Below the pieces are notes generated by a model. That model had not been told where the DNA came from, did no database searches, and was given only the letters and a program-made list of their open reading frames with translations. Below, one piece after another: positions 42,843 through 51,205 of a stretch of DNA of 64,000 bases; position 1 is the stretch's first letter, and each line of letters starts with the position of its first letter. The stretch is from NCBI RefSeq assembly GCF_014201135.1, contig NZ_JACHDR010000001.1:1426001-1490000 (forward strand). Direction: 5' to 3'. The position numbers and the translations under genes were made by a program. This stretch comes from Neomicrococcus aestuarii. GTDB lineage: Bacteria > Actinomycetota > Actinomycetes > Actinomycetales > Micrococcaceae.

Positions 42843-43652
42843 ATGCGCGCGCGCACTACTTTGCATCAAGAGCACATTTACCGAATGCTCGAACAGACCC
42901 TTGTCCCACCCACCACGGTGACCGAGCTTGATCAGGACACCATCCTCGCGGCCACCAGCCGGCTCAGCGACATCCGCGGTGACGCGTCGGAGCGCTATCA
43001 GCTGGATTCGATCCTGACGCCTGCCCTCCTGAAGCGTCTTCCGAGCGCCGACGAAGCGCAGTGGATCCGCGAATACTTCATGACCACCGCGGCCGAAGGT
43101 TTCGACCGCGTCAAAGAAGCCAAGACCCGCTGGGCGCGCACGTGGCATGACACGGACAACTTAGAGTCCGTCATGTCAGCGTGCTGGCAGGATCCGGTCA
43201 CGGTGGGCGCGCTTTTTGGCATCGACGCCCTCGTGGTGATCGACGGCGCTCTCTGGCGCCAAGTCGCCGGTCGTCCCGGCTTGATCTTCGAAGGTCTCCT
43301 CACCGAGACCGCGCAAGAACGGCTCGCCAATGCGCTCCCGTGGGATGCATCCCCGGAGAATCTCGAATCCGTGGTGTTCCTCGTTGGCGCGTTCGCCCGC
43401 TTGAGCTTCGTCCACGGGCAGCGCACCTCCCGGGCCGCCCACCAGGCCGCCGGCATGGCGGCCTCCGGAATGATTCGTGCGTCCTTGAGCGAGCGTCGTC
43501 GTGCCATTGTGGTGGACCAATTTCTGGATACCCCGCTCAATCAGGAGCTGGCGTGCGACGGCGTGAGCCGCGCCCTGTGCGCCATCGTCCGCGTCGCTCC
43601 GCAGCCCACGCAAAACCCCGCCCCCACGAGCCCTGAAGGAGCCCACTCATGA
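42843..43652 (+). CDS. Divergent nitroreductase-fold protein (SagB paralogue)
   Basis: A 269-residue protein, weakly similar to SagB-type dehydrogenases: FGIDALVVIDGALWRQ and a C-terminal HQAAGMAASGMIRASL / DTPLNQELACDGVSRALCAI pattern echo the FMN-reductase fold. The usual Arg-Arg-Ser flavin site and catalytic Lys-Tyr are not visible, so it may be an inactive partner of the next gene. It overlaps SagB by 4 bases, which supports joint action. Alternatively it is an unrelated helper protein. Confidence 0.55.
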   Translation: MRARTTLHQEHIYRMLEQTLVPPTTVTELDQDTILAATSRLSDIRGDASERYQLDSILTPALLKRLPSADEAQWIREYFMTTAAEGFDRVKEAKTRWARTWHDTDNLESVMSACWQDPVTVGALFGIDALVVIDGALWRQVAGRPGLIFEGLLTETAQERLANALPWDASPENLESVVFLVGAFARLSFVHGQRTSRAAHQAAGMAASGMIRASLSERRRAIVVDQFLDTPLNQELACDGVSRALCAIVRVAPQPTQNPAPTSPEGAHS

Positions 43653-44569
43653 GCGTTGACGTTGACCTCAAACTCAAGGCGCCCGGGATTGACCCTGCTG
43701 TCGCCGCCAAGCTCGAGGACTTGGGCCCGGAGGCCCGCCGCGCGCTCGACGAGTTTGCGTCCTCCATCGAGGACCTCGCCGCGAACCACGAAGACCCCAA
43801 CCTCCGACAGATCCTGCACCGCGTGTTTGTGCGCTCCGTCAACGAGTTCTTCACAGCGGAAAACTCGAGCATGCAGTTGCCCGTGAACCTCATGAAGTAC
43901 ATTCGCCCCGCCACGGACGAGGCCGCCATCGCGTTGCCTGCGCCGGACCGCGAACGCGACGCTGACCTGGACGAAATCTTCACCTCGCGCCGATCGCAAC
44001 GCTCGTTCGCACCGCAGCCCATGAGCCTTCAAACTCTCGGAACCGTCCTCGGCACCGCGCTGGGCAAAGTGGATACCGAGGACGGCTACGGCGTCCGCGA
44101 CCTCCCCCTCTTCCCCTACCCCTCCATGGGTGGGCTGAGCGCGTTCGAGGTAGGCATCGTCGTACAAAAAGTGGAAGGCGTGGCCCCCGGGTACTACGTC
44201 TATGACCAGGTGGGGCACCAATTGGTCCCGAAAATTGTGGGTGATCTGCGGCTGGGGCTGCAAGAGGTCACGTTCGAATCCGAGTGGCTGCTGTATGCGC
44301 CAATCGTGCTCGCGATCGCGGGCCGTGCGGAGAAGAGCGAGTGGAAATATCACACCCGCGGGTACCGCATTGGGCACATTGATATGGGCGCCGCGGTCCA
44401 GTCCCTCTACCTGTCCGCGTGGGCCTCACAGGTGGGGGCGTGCGCGGTTGCCGGATTCTTCGACGAAGCGATCAACTCACTTTTAGGGTACGACGGCGCA
44501 GACACTTACGTTTCGCTGTTAATGGGGATGGGTGAAGTGGCTACCCCACTGTTGGCGCGTCAACGATGA
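43649..44569 (+). CDS. SagB-type azoline dehydrogenase
   Basis: A 306-residue FMN-dependent nitroreductase-fold enzyme. FMN-binding RRSQRSF near residue 112, the YPSMGGLSAFEV loop and the catalytic KYHTRGYRIGHIDMGAAV near residue 230 (Lys and Tyr) match SagB/McbC enzymes. It oxidises azolines to aromatic thiazoles and methyloxazoles. The N-terminal 100 residues are a helical extension. It overlaps both neighbours by 4 bases. Confidence 0.92.
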   Translation: MSVDVDLKLKAPGIDPAVAAKLEDLGPEARRALDEFASSIEDLAANHEDPNLRQILHRVFVRSVNEFFTAENSSMQLPVNLMKYIRPATDEAAIALPAPDRERDADLDEIFTSRRSQRSFAPQPMSLQTLGTVLGTALGKVDTEDGYGVRDLPLFPYPSMGGLSAFEVGIVVQKVEGVAPGYYVYDQVGHQLVPKIVGDLRLGLQEVTFESEWLLYAPIVLAIAGRAEKSEWKYHTRGYRIGHIDMGAAVQSLYLSAWASQVGACAVAGFFDEAINSLLGYDGADTYVSLLMGMGEVATPLLARQR

Positions 44570-45336
44570 ACGAGCTGATCTTCGCGTGCGTCGCGGTGCT
44601 GATGACCATGGGCGCGTCCGGTATTGCGCTCATGGTGTATCCGCCGTTGCGGCGTCACAGCGTGGTGATCATGCCCGTCATCCTAGGCGCCGCGTGTTTG
44701 GCTTTGGGCGCGTATTTGTTGGCGTATTTATGGCCGTCGTACGCGTCGCCGGGTATGCTCGCGGACAAGCTGGTGTTCGGTGCAGGGCTCTTTGGCGGTT
44801 TCGGAAACGTGGCCACCGGGTTGGTGATCGCGCTGATCTCGGCGGTTGTCGCCTTCACTCTGGAGGGCCGACTCAAGCGGTGGAGCGTGGCGCGCAAACG
44901 GCGCGCAGCCGAATCCGCCGGGCTGTCTTTCTTAGGGTTTGAAGCTCCGACTGCCGCGGAGAGCCTGCAAGAAGTCGGCGATGTGGCGAAAAAACCGCTG
45001 CTTTTCGGAGCGCTGTCCGTCTGGACCGGAAGCGCGGAAGAGTTTTTCTACCGCGGAACCGTGCTGGTGGCCTCTATCGGGACCGCCTTGTTTTGGCCCG
45101 CCTTCGCACTGCAAGCCGGAACCTACGCGGTCTCTCACCTGGCGTTTGGTTGGCCAGCGATCCTCGGGAAACTGTTACTGGGCTTATCGTTCGGAGCCGC
45201 AGCAATTGTAGGAGGCATGATCCCCGTTATCCTCGCCCACTGGGGATACCAATGGTTGGTTGCTCGCCAATTTAGGGCGCCGTCATCTTCACGAAAGTCC
45301 GCACGAAAGAAGCCCTCCGATGCCGTCTCCACCTAA
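44566..45336 (+). CDS. CPBP intramembrane protease (SagE-like)
   Basis: A 256-residue membrane protein with about seven helices and the Abi/CPBP motifs EEFFYRGTVLV, SHLAFGW and a final HWGYQW that supply catalytic Glu and His residues. In sag-type loci this family is thought to cleave the leader or give immunity. Here the leader end is VAPGG, as in streptolysin S. Its 3' end overlaps the next gene by 17 bases. Confidence 0.88.
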   Translation: MNELIFACVAVLMTMGASGIALMVYPPLRRHSVVIMPVILGAACLALGAYLLAYLWPSYASPGMLADKLVFGAGLFGGFGNVATGLVIALISAVVAFTLEGRLKRWSVARKRRAAESAGLSFLGFEAPTAAESLQEVGDVAKKPLLFGALSVWTGSAEEFFYRGTVLVASIGTALFWPAFALQAGTYAVSHLAFGWPAILGKLLLGLSFGAAAIVGGMIPVILAHWGYQWLVARQFRAPSSSRKSARKKPSDAVST

Positions 45337-46531
45337 TGCTCCCTGGGTCAGCCACGGGCTGATCGACGCCTCCGTCACCGTCACCGGCTACCGCGAATCC
45401 TCGCTCGACGCACCGGATCTAGCCCAACGCGCGCTCGCCGAACTGTGGGCCGAGTTCGGGGTGGTCGGCGTCCGAGACGTCGGCAGTTCCGTGACCGCGA
45501 ACCTGCGGCAACGCGAACTCAGTCGGGGTTCGTCGGAGCAAACACCCGGCCCCTCATCGCGACCCGGTCCCGAGCCCCACGGAACCCACGTCCACCACAC
45601 CGGGCTGGTACTGGTGGAAGGCACCCCACTGGGGGACGGCGACGTCGTACTCAGTGAAACCGCCCTCGATGCTGCACTGGGAATTGCGACCGCGTTCGAC
45701 CCCGACGCGCCCACGCTCATGTTCAAGACCGAGTCCGCGGCTTGCCTCGCTTATTGGGCGGGGCAAGCGCGGAAGCGGCATCCGAACGCGCGAATCTCCG
45801 CTCGCGGGGCCACCGCCGTTGATGTGGCGGTGTCTGCCGGGCTGCACGTTGTGGATTCGTTTCCGTGGCTCGCGGTTGCCCGGCTTGGCGCTTCGGGTCC
45901 TTCGATGTCCACGTCCAATCTGACGCCGGTCGAGGTATTGCAAGCGTGGGCGCGAGCCGACGAACGGGCGATTGCGGCCCGCGTTGCCTGGCTCGCCGAA
46001 CACAATGTGGCTCTGACCAGTGAGTTTCTGGCGCTTCGCCGCAGCGTGTTCATCAAGGAAGCGCTCACGGCCGCGCACCTGGACCGGATCGAAGCGATCC
46101 TCCCGCACGTCCGACACGTCGCCGATATGCGCCGGGCGGGCGGTTACCTGAGTGGACGCCGTTCGCTCTCGAAGTTCGCCGGGATCGAGCAGCCCAAGTC
46201 TCAGCAACTGGCCGAAGCCGAGGTGGGCTGGCAAAAGATGCTTGCCGCTGCCGCGCACGCCGTTGACGCGGGGCTGCGGTTGTTGCCTGCGAGCCGTAGC
46301 CCGCTCTTGACGAGTTGCCCCGGGTACAGCCTGCTCGAAGAACTTGCTGTCCTGGTACACGCAGGAATTCCGGCCGAAACTGTGTTTGACCTCGCCGGAA
46401 GCGAGGCCGCAGAGGTGCTGTCCTTGCCGCTCTCCACCGCGCCAGTCCTCACCGCGGATTCGGCACCCACGGATCCTTCGCAGATCTTGCGCTTGCGGGC
46501 AACCGACTCAAGGATCACAGCGGGACTGTAG
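45320..46531 (+). CDS. Amidohydrolase-like protein lacking metal ligands
   Basis: A 403-residue protein that resembles the amidohydrolase TIM-barrel family: an early GLIDASVTVTGYR where active enzymes have DxHxH, then FGVVGVRDVGSSV, and a late PGYSLLEELAVLVHAGIP with AETVFDLAGSEAAEVLSLP. The N-terminal histidine pair and the mid-barrel metal residues are missing, so catalysis as a metal hydrolase is doubtful. It is the last gene of the LAP operon, overlapping the protease gene. A specialised role in peptide processing or immunity is possible. Confidence 0.65.
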   Translation: MPSPPNAPWVSHGLIDASVTVTGYRESSLDAPDLAQRALAELWAEFGVVGVRDVGSSVTANLRQRELSRGSSEQTPGPSSRPGPEPHGTHVHHTGLVLVEGTPLGDGDVVLSETALDAALGIATAFDPDAPTLMFKTESAACLAYWAGQARKRHPNARISARGATAVDVAVSAGLHVVDSFPWLAVARLGASGPSMSTSNLTPVEVLQAWARADERAIAARVAWLAEHNVALTSEFLALRRSVFIKEALTAAHLDRIEAILPHVRHVADMRRAGGYLSGRRSLSKFAGIEQPKSQQLAEAEVGWQKMLAAAAHAVDAGLRLLPASRSPLLTSCPGYSLLEELAVLVHAGIPAETVFDLAGSEAAEVLSLPLSTAPVLTADSAPTDPSQILRLRATDSRITAGL

Positions 46532-46533
46532 CT

Positions 46534-46543
46534 GCGTCGTCGT
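46534..46543. repeat. Dispersed motif copy at the end of the LAP locus
   Basis: GCGTCGTCGT immediately after the stop codon of the amidohydrolase-like gene, within AGCTGCGTCGTCGTAAT. Single copy, no inverse partner. Confidence 0.7.
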
Positions 46544-46577
46544 AATCTAGGAATTGAACCCGATGCAAGGAGTCCAC

Positions 46578-47782
46578 GTGAACCGCCGTTTCCCCAAAGT
46601 CAGCGAACTGCGCCCGCTCATGCAGTTTGAGCGCCCCTCGTTCAGCCGCGAAGCCAGGCTTGCGAAGGCCGCCGACGTGTGGGATCTGCGCACGATCGCG
46701 AAGCGTCGAACCCCCAAGCCAGCCTTCGATTACGTCGACGGCGCCGCCCAGCGCGAAATCACCGTGGCCCGCACGCGCGCCGCTTTCGACGCGGTAGAAA
46801 TCCTGCCGCGCATCCTGCATGGCACGGGTTCCGTGGACCTTACGACGACGATCGCTGGCGGACACTCTGCACTTCCGTTCGGCATTGCGCCCACTGGGTT
46901 CACGCGATTCATGCACTCGGAGGGTGAAGACGGCGGATCGGTAGCCGCTCGCGACGCCGGGATTCCGTTCACCCTGTCCACGATGGGCACGCGTTCGCCC
47001 GAGCAAGTGGCCGAGGCCGCACCAGGTGGACGACGTTGGTTCCAGCTGTACTTGTGGAAGGACCGCGAGCGGTCACTGGACTTGCTGAAGCGGGCAACCG
47101 ACTCCGGCTTCGACACCTTGCTGGTCACCGTGGATACGCCTGTCGCACAGGGCAGCGCCTGCGCGACACCCGCAACGGCATGACCATCCCGCCGAAGCTC
47201 ACGCTGAAGACCGTGGTGGATGCGTCTTACCGGCCCGAGTGGTGGTTCAACTTCCTCACCACAGACCCGCTGACCTTCGCGTCCTTGTCCGGGTCCAGCG
47301 CGGACTTGCCATCCATCATCAACTCGATGTTTGACCCCACGCTGTCCATGTCAGACCTCGAATGGGTCCGCTCCGTGTGGCCTGGAAAGCTGTTTGTGAA
47401 AGGCATCCTGACGGCCGAAGATACGCGCCGTGCACTGGATGTTGGAGCTGACGGGCTGGTGGTGTCCAACCACGGCGGTCGACAGTTGGATCGCGCGCCT
47501 GTGTCTCTGCGAGCTCTTCCGGAGGTCCGCGCCGAGGCAGGTTCTTCTGTGGAGATCATCCTGGATTCGGGCATCATGTCCGGCGCGGACATCGTCGCGG
47601 CGTTGTGCTTGGGCGCTGACTTTGCGCTGATCGGCCGGGCATACTTGTACGGACTCATGGCCGGCGGACGCGAAGGTGTTTCCCGAACGATTGAGCTGTT
47701 GGCCAAGGAAATGGAAGTGACCATGCAGCTCATGGGCGCCGGATCCGTCGCCGATCTTGGGCCACACCTAGTGCGGGTGTAG
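46578..47782 (+). pseudogene. FMN-dependent 2-hydroxy-acid oxidase/dehydrogenase, frameshifted
   Basis: Two frames make one protein of about 400 residues. The first (GTG at 46578 after AAGGAG) covers FDYVDGAAQREITVARTR to VTVDTPVA. The second resumes with RLRDTRNGMTIPPKL and carries FVKGILTAEDTRRALDVGAD, the catalytic SNHGGRQLD and the FMN-binding LDSGIMSGADIV. The join at 47146-47149 has CACA where one CA restores the frame (a +2 insertion or equivalent). It would otherwise oxidise lactate or a related 2-hydroxy acid. Either a true pseudogene or a sequencing error. Confidence 0.85.
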
Positions 47783-48096
47783 CGAGGGCTGGCGCAACCC
47801 CACCCACGGTGCATCGTAGGGATTGTTGTGTGATCGTACGTTCAGAGACTACGATCACACAACTCCAGCTACATGTAGGCAAACGAGCGGGTTTTCCAGC
47901 CAAAGAACCCGCAACTATAGCTACGATTTCAGTGGCGCGATCCGCGTGAAACGCAACAATCGCTACACTCGGTCGCCCGTCAACTTCGCCAGACACTTCG
48001 GCGCGCAACTATGGCTACGAGTGACGCGATGATCAGCCGGCTCTTTCCCGCACGTCTGCAACAATCACTACGATTCCGCGCTGGCCACCAGCCGCA
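47783..48096. repeat. Cluster B of 16-bp repeats
   Basis: A non-coding stretch with units at 47815-47828 (forward) and 47920-47935, 47952-47966, 48004-48019 and 48057-48071 (reverse). The consensus read in one direction is CGTAGYSATWGTTGCG. Near 47832-47854 it contains the inverse of the 23-base block found at 12065 in cluster A. Possibly protein-binding sites; no coding frame is seen. Confidence 0.75.
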
Positions 48097-49086
48097 TTAC
48101 CCCAAACTCCCCACGACCTCCCGCAACGTTTCCTTCCACGGCGTCTCGCTCATCCCGAAGTACTCCCGCGCTGCGGAATCGTCCATCACGAACGGCTCTT
48201 CAAACTGGTGCTTCGTCTCCTTGAGTTCGCGCAAGATCGGCACGAAAAGCGATGCCGCCCTAATAGCACGGGCAGGCACTTCGCGCACGCGCGCCACATG
48301 GCCCGTCATCTGAGCCACCTGCTCAGCGACCAGTTGGAAACTCACCGCAGGCGCGCTCGGCGTATGCCAAGGGTGTCCCCACGCTGCGTCGTCGTGCTCC
48401 AGCTCCGCAATCCGAGCTATCAGCCGCCCCGCGTCGCGAACTGACGTCCAGGTGTGCGGCGCGTTCTTGCGGCCCACCGGCAGCCATGCGGTTTTACCGT
48501 GCGACACCGGCTTGATCAGGAAACTGCCGAGGTAGCTTTGGTCTGCGATGTCGACGCCAAGGTAATCGGAGGAACGCACCTCCGCCACCCGAAGATTCCC
48601 CGCCCGATGCTCCGCCAGCGCGTCCTCCCACATCTGCACGCGGACCGCGCCCTTGGTGCCATTGGGCCGAAGCGGCGTGGACTCGGTCATGGGCGCGGAC
48701 ACCTTGCCGTAACCGTAGAGGTTGCCGGTGATGACCAGCTTGAGGCCGTGGTGGGACGCCGCAGCGAGGACCGTCTTGTTGATGGGTGGCCAGGTCTTCG
48801 CCCACTCGCCGTAGTTCGCGGGGTTCATCGCGTTGACGATCGCGTCGAATCCGGCGCTGGCTTCGGTGAGCTGTCCCGCATGCGAAGCATCAAGCACCCG
48901 GTGCTCGGCGTTCTTCAGTAGCTGGTACCGCTCGGGGATGATTTCTTGGCTTGCTTCATCCAGTACGACGCCGCCGCGCCACTTCCCGGAACGAGAGCCT
49001 ACGGTGACGTCGTGGTTGCGAGAGAGCAGTTCGGCTGCAGTTTCGCGGGCAATTCCGCCCGCTCCGAGGATCAGAATTCGGGACAC
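48097..49086 (-). CDS. NAD-dependent epimerase/dehydratase family protein
   Basis: A 329-residue extended short-chain dehydrogenase. It begins with the Rossmann motif ILILGAGGIARETAAELL and has VITGNLYGYGKVSAP and EVRSSDYLGVD, but the usual YxxxK is replaced by NLYGYGK. The substrate is unknown. The start is GTG 49086 after TAGGAG. Divergent from a TetR gene, which is its likely regulator. The codons for LEHDDAAW hold a dispersed-motif copy. Confidence 0.8.
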   Translation of the reverse strand: MSRILILGAGGIARETAAELLSRNHDVTVGSRSGKWRGGVVLDEASQEIIPERYQLLKNAEHRVLDASHAGQLTEASAGFDAIVNAMNPANYGEWAKTWPPINKTVLAAASHHGLKLVITGNLYGYGKVSAPMTESTPLRPNGTKGAVRVQMWEDALAEHRAGNLRVAEVRSSDYLGVDIADQSYLGSFLIKPVSHGKTAWLPVGRKNAPHTWTSVRDAGRLIARIAELEHDDAAWGHPWHTPSAPAVSFQLVAEQVAQMTGHVARVREVPARAIRAASLFVPILRELKETKHQFEEPFVMDDSAAREYFGMSETPWKETLREVVGSLG

Positions 49087-49148
49087 GGTGGGCTCCTAAG
49101 TGGCGGGTTTTCTGCGTTTCCTACTCGCCGAGAACTATGTTTAGATTC

Positions 49149-49164
49149 GAGAACAGTGTTCACT
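49149..49164. promoter_or_regulatory. Candidate TetR operator
   Basis: The perfect palindrome GAACAGTGTTC (49151-49161) lies between the divergent epimerase and TetR genes. The form GAACAnTGTTC fits a TetR operator controlling both. Confidence 0.55.
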
Positions 49165-49219
49165 CTATATGCTGCATTGTCAACGGGTGTCACGGTTGTG
49201 AATGGTGATCTGTTTTGAG

Positions 49220-50014
49220 ATGCTTGTTCGCATGGATTCAGACGGTGGAACTCGCGCAGAAAAGCGCTCCCGCGCACCCAAAACGGCGCAGGGAATTCGC
49301 GAGCGGAACCGCGCGGCGATCGAGTCTGAGATCCTCGCCATCGCGAAGCGTCACCTAACGCAAGTGGGTGCGCCGGCGTTGTCTTTGCGGTCGATCGCCA
49401 AGGAACTCGAGATGACTCCGAGCGCGCTCTACCGCTACATCGAGAACCGAGACGAGTTGCTCACGCGGCTCATCGTCGAGTCCTTTACGTCCCTCTCAAC
49501 GGACGTTACGAAAGCTGAAGCCCGCGTAGATCGATCCGATTTCGAAGGACGTTTTCGCGCGCTCGCCACCTCACTTCGCAAGTGGGCGCTGGCCAAGCCT
49601 CACGAGTTCGGGCTGATCTATGGCACACCGGTTCCAGGGTTCAAGGCGTCACCTACCCGAACGCTGGAGGCGGGAACGCGCGTCTTCCTCTTGCTCGCAC
49701 GGCTCGGCGCAGACATGCAGGCCTTCATTGACCAGCAGCTTCATAAATCCGGCAAGTACATGGAATCCACCGATCTTTTGGATACCGCCGCGGTGGAAGG
49801 TCTGTTCACGGACTACTTTGACTTCTTACAGGACGTCTCCCCCGAGCTGATCATGAACGTTCTCGCTGCCTGGAACCTGATCATGGGCGGAGTTTCGGCC
49901 GAGGTCTTCGGGCACTACGGCCCTGATGTCGCAGGCGCGCATGCGATGTTTGATGCATGGGTTGATCGCGCGTGGCGGGTTGCCGCGGGAGGCTTGAACA
50001 CCCACACCCTTTAA
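49220..50014 (+). CDS. TetR/AcrR family regulator
   Basis: About 264 residues (start uncertain between ATG codons at 49202, 49220 and 49232). The N-terminal helix-turn-helix (ALSLRSIAKELEMTPSALYR, YIENRDELLTRLIVE) is typical. The C-terminal part matches the WHG/TetR_C_33-like domain (KWALAKPHEFGLIYGTPVPG). It is divergent from the epimerase gene with a shared palindromic site. Its probable operator differs from the TTAGAC palindromes near the LAP locus, so it is not an obvious regulator of that locus. Confidence 0.88.
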   Translation: MLVRMDSDGGTRAEKRSRAPKTAQGIRERNRAAIESEILAIAKRHLTQVGAPALSLRSIAKELEMTPSALYRYIENRDELLTRLIVESFTSLSTDVTKAEARVDRSDFEGRFRALATSLRKWALAKPHEFGLIYGTPVPGFKASPTRTLEAGTRVFLLLARLGADMQAFIDQQLHKSGKYMESTDLLDTAAVEGLFTDYFDFLQDVSPELIMNVLAAWNLIMGGVSAEVFGHYGPDVAGAHAMFDAWVDRAWRVAAGGLNTHTL

Positions 50015-50208
50015 ACGGCGAGCACTCGTCGGGGCACGTCTCGAGAGGCCGCCGAACGAATGCGGTCCGAGATGAATGGTGGAATCGTGCGGGCTGGACC
50101 CTCGAGAAACGAATTTTGGTCATCGTTTCCAAGGAAGTTGCTTCTACGGTTGAAGGCTAGCCGGGAAGCGTTGCCGAATGGATAATGGAGTCAACATAAA
50201 GGAACGCT

Positions 50209-50439
50209 ATGTCCACGATTTCTCATCGAAAGACCGCAACCGCACGCAAGTCGGGCCGATTCAAATTTTGGCGCGCGCTCAACCGTAGAAACTCCAAGGT
50301 CGCTGATGAACCACAGCAGACGATTACTGGAGTGCAAGTCGAGACGAGCCCACAAGTGACCTTGGAACGCCGAATTGCAGCGGAAATCCTGGCCGACTAC
50401 GAACGACGCTACGGCCCATGGGAAGAGCGAAACAACTAG
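50209..50439 (+). CDS. Hypothetical protein, 76 residues
   Basis: A small basic-to-acidic protein, not recognised. It has an Arg/Lys-rich first half and an acidic helix at the end (LERRIAAEILADYERRYGPW). AAAGGAA sits before its ATG, supporting translation. Monocistronic. Confidence 0.55.
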   Translation: MSTISHRKTATARKSGRFKFWRALNRRNSKVADEPQQTITGVQVETSPQVTLERRIAAEILADYERRYGPWEERNN

Positions 50440-50464
50440 TCACTGCACAGTGGCGTTTCAGGCC

Positions 50465-51142
50465 TTAAGAAACGTGCTGGTTGAAAACATGCCGGCGGAT
50501 CCACGCGTGCATCGCGATGGCGGCGGCAGACGCAGCGTTCATAGACCGCGTTGAACCGAATTGTTCGATCGACAAAGTGGCGGCTGCGGCGTCGTGCACC
50601 TCAGCACTCAACCCCGGACCTTCTTGCCCGAAGACCAGAACGCAACGCTTCGGCAAATCAAAGGTCTCAAGCGGCACGGAATCCGGGAAAATATCGATGC
50701 CAATGATCGTGTACCCCTCGGCCTGCGCCCACGCAACGAAATCATCGACGGTGGGGTGATGGCGGATGTGCTGGTACTTGTCCGTGACCATGGCGCCACG
50801 ACGATTCCAGCGGCGGCGGCCAATGATGTGGACCTCTTTCGCGAGGAACGCGTTGGCGGTGCGGACCACGGTGCCGATGTTGAGATCGTGCTGCCAGTTC
50901 TCGATGGCAATGTGGAATTCGTGGCGGCGAGAATCGAGTTCGGCGACGATCGCGTCGTGCTTCCAGTAGCGGTACTGGTCCAGAACGTTGCGGCGGTCGC
51001 CATTTTCGAGAAGCTCCGGATCCCAGCGATCTCCGGTCGGCCACTCGCCCTCCCACGGCCCCACGCCCACTTCGTGCTGCGGTTCCTGAGGTTCCTGCGG
51101 CTCGTGCGATTCTGGCTCGGGAGCGTTCTCAACTGAATTCAC
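50465..51142 (-). CDS. TrmH/SpoU family RNA 2'-O-methyltransferase
   Basis: About 225 residues. An acidic Glu/Pro-rich head is followed by the SPOUT fold: NIGTVVRTANAFLAKEVHII (motif 1), VLVFGQEGPGLSAEV (motif 2) and TLSIEQFGSTRSMNAASAAA (motif 3), which build the knotted SAM site. It methylates the 2'-O of a tRNA or rRNA base, target unknown. I choose the GTG at 51142 with GGGAGA upstream; the far longer frame overlaps corA. Confidence 0.88.
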   Translation of the reverse strand: MNSVENAPEPESHEPQEPQEPQHEVGVGPWEGEWPTGDRWDPELLENGDRRNVLDQYRYWKHDAIVAELDSRRHEFHIAIENWQHDLNIGTVVRTANAFLAKEVHIIGRRRWNRRGAMVTDKYQHIRHHPTVDDFVAWAQAEGYTIIGIDIFPDSVPLETFDLPKRCVLVFGQEGPGLSAEVHDAAAATLSIEQFGSTRSMNAASAAAIAMHAWIRRHVFNQHVS

Positions 51143-51205
51143 AATTATCAATTCTCCCACGCCGTGCCCCGAGCGTGCCTCCGGAACGCGTGACAAGATG
51201 TGCTT

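Noticed and set aside
45260-45319. TTG-started extension of the amidohydrolase-like gene
   Set aside because: It only lengthens the overlap with the CPBP gene; the ATG at 45320 suits a coupled start.
47783-48096. Possible CRISPR array
   Set aside because: Same reasons as cluster A, and the units occur in both orientations.
49149-49164. TetR at 49 kb as regulator of the LAP locus
   Set aside because: Its nearest palindrome (GAACAGTGTTC) does not match the TTAGAC-type palindrome upstream of the LAP locus.
49972-50160. Short frame between the TetR gene and the small hypothetical gene
   Set aside because: No ribosome site, overlaps the TetR end, no recognisable pattern.
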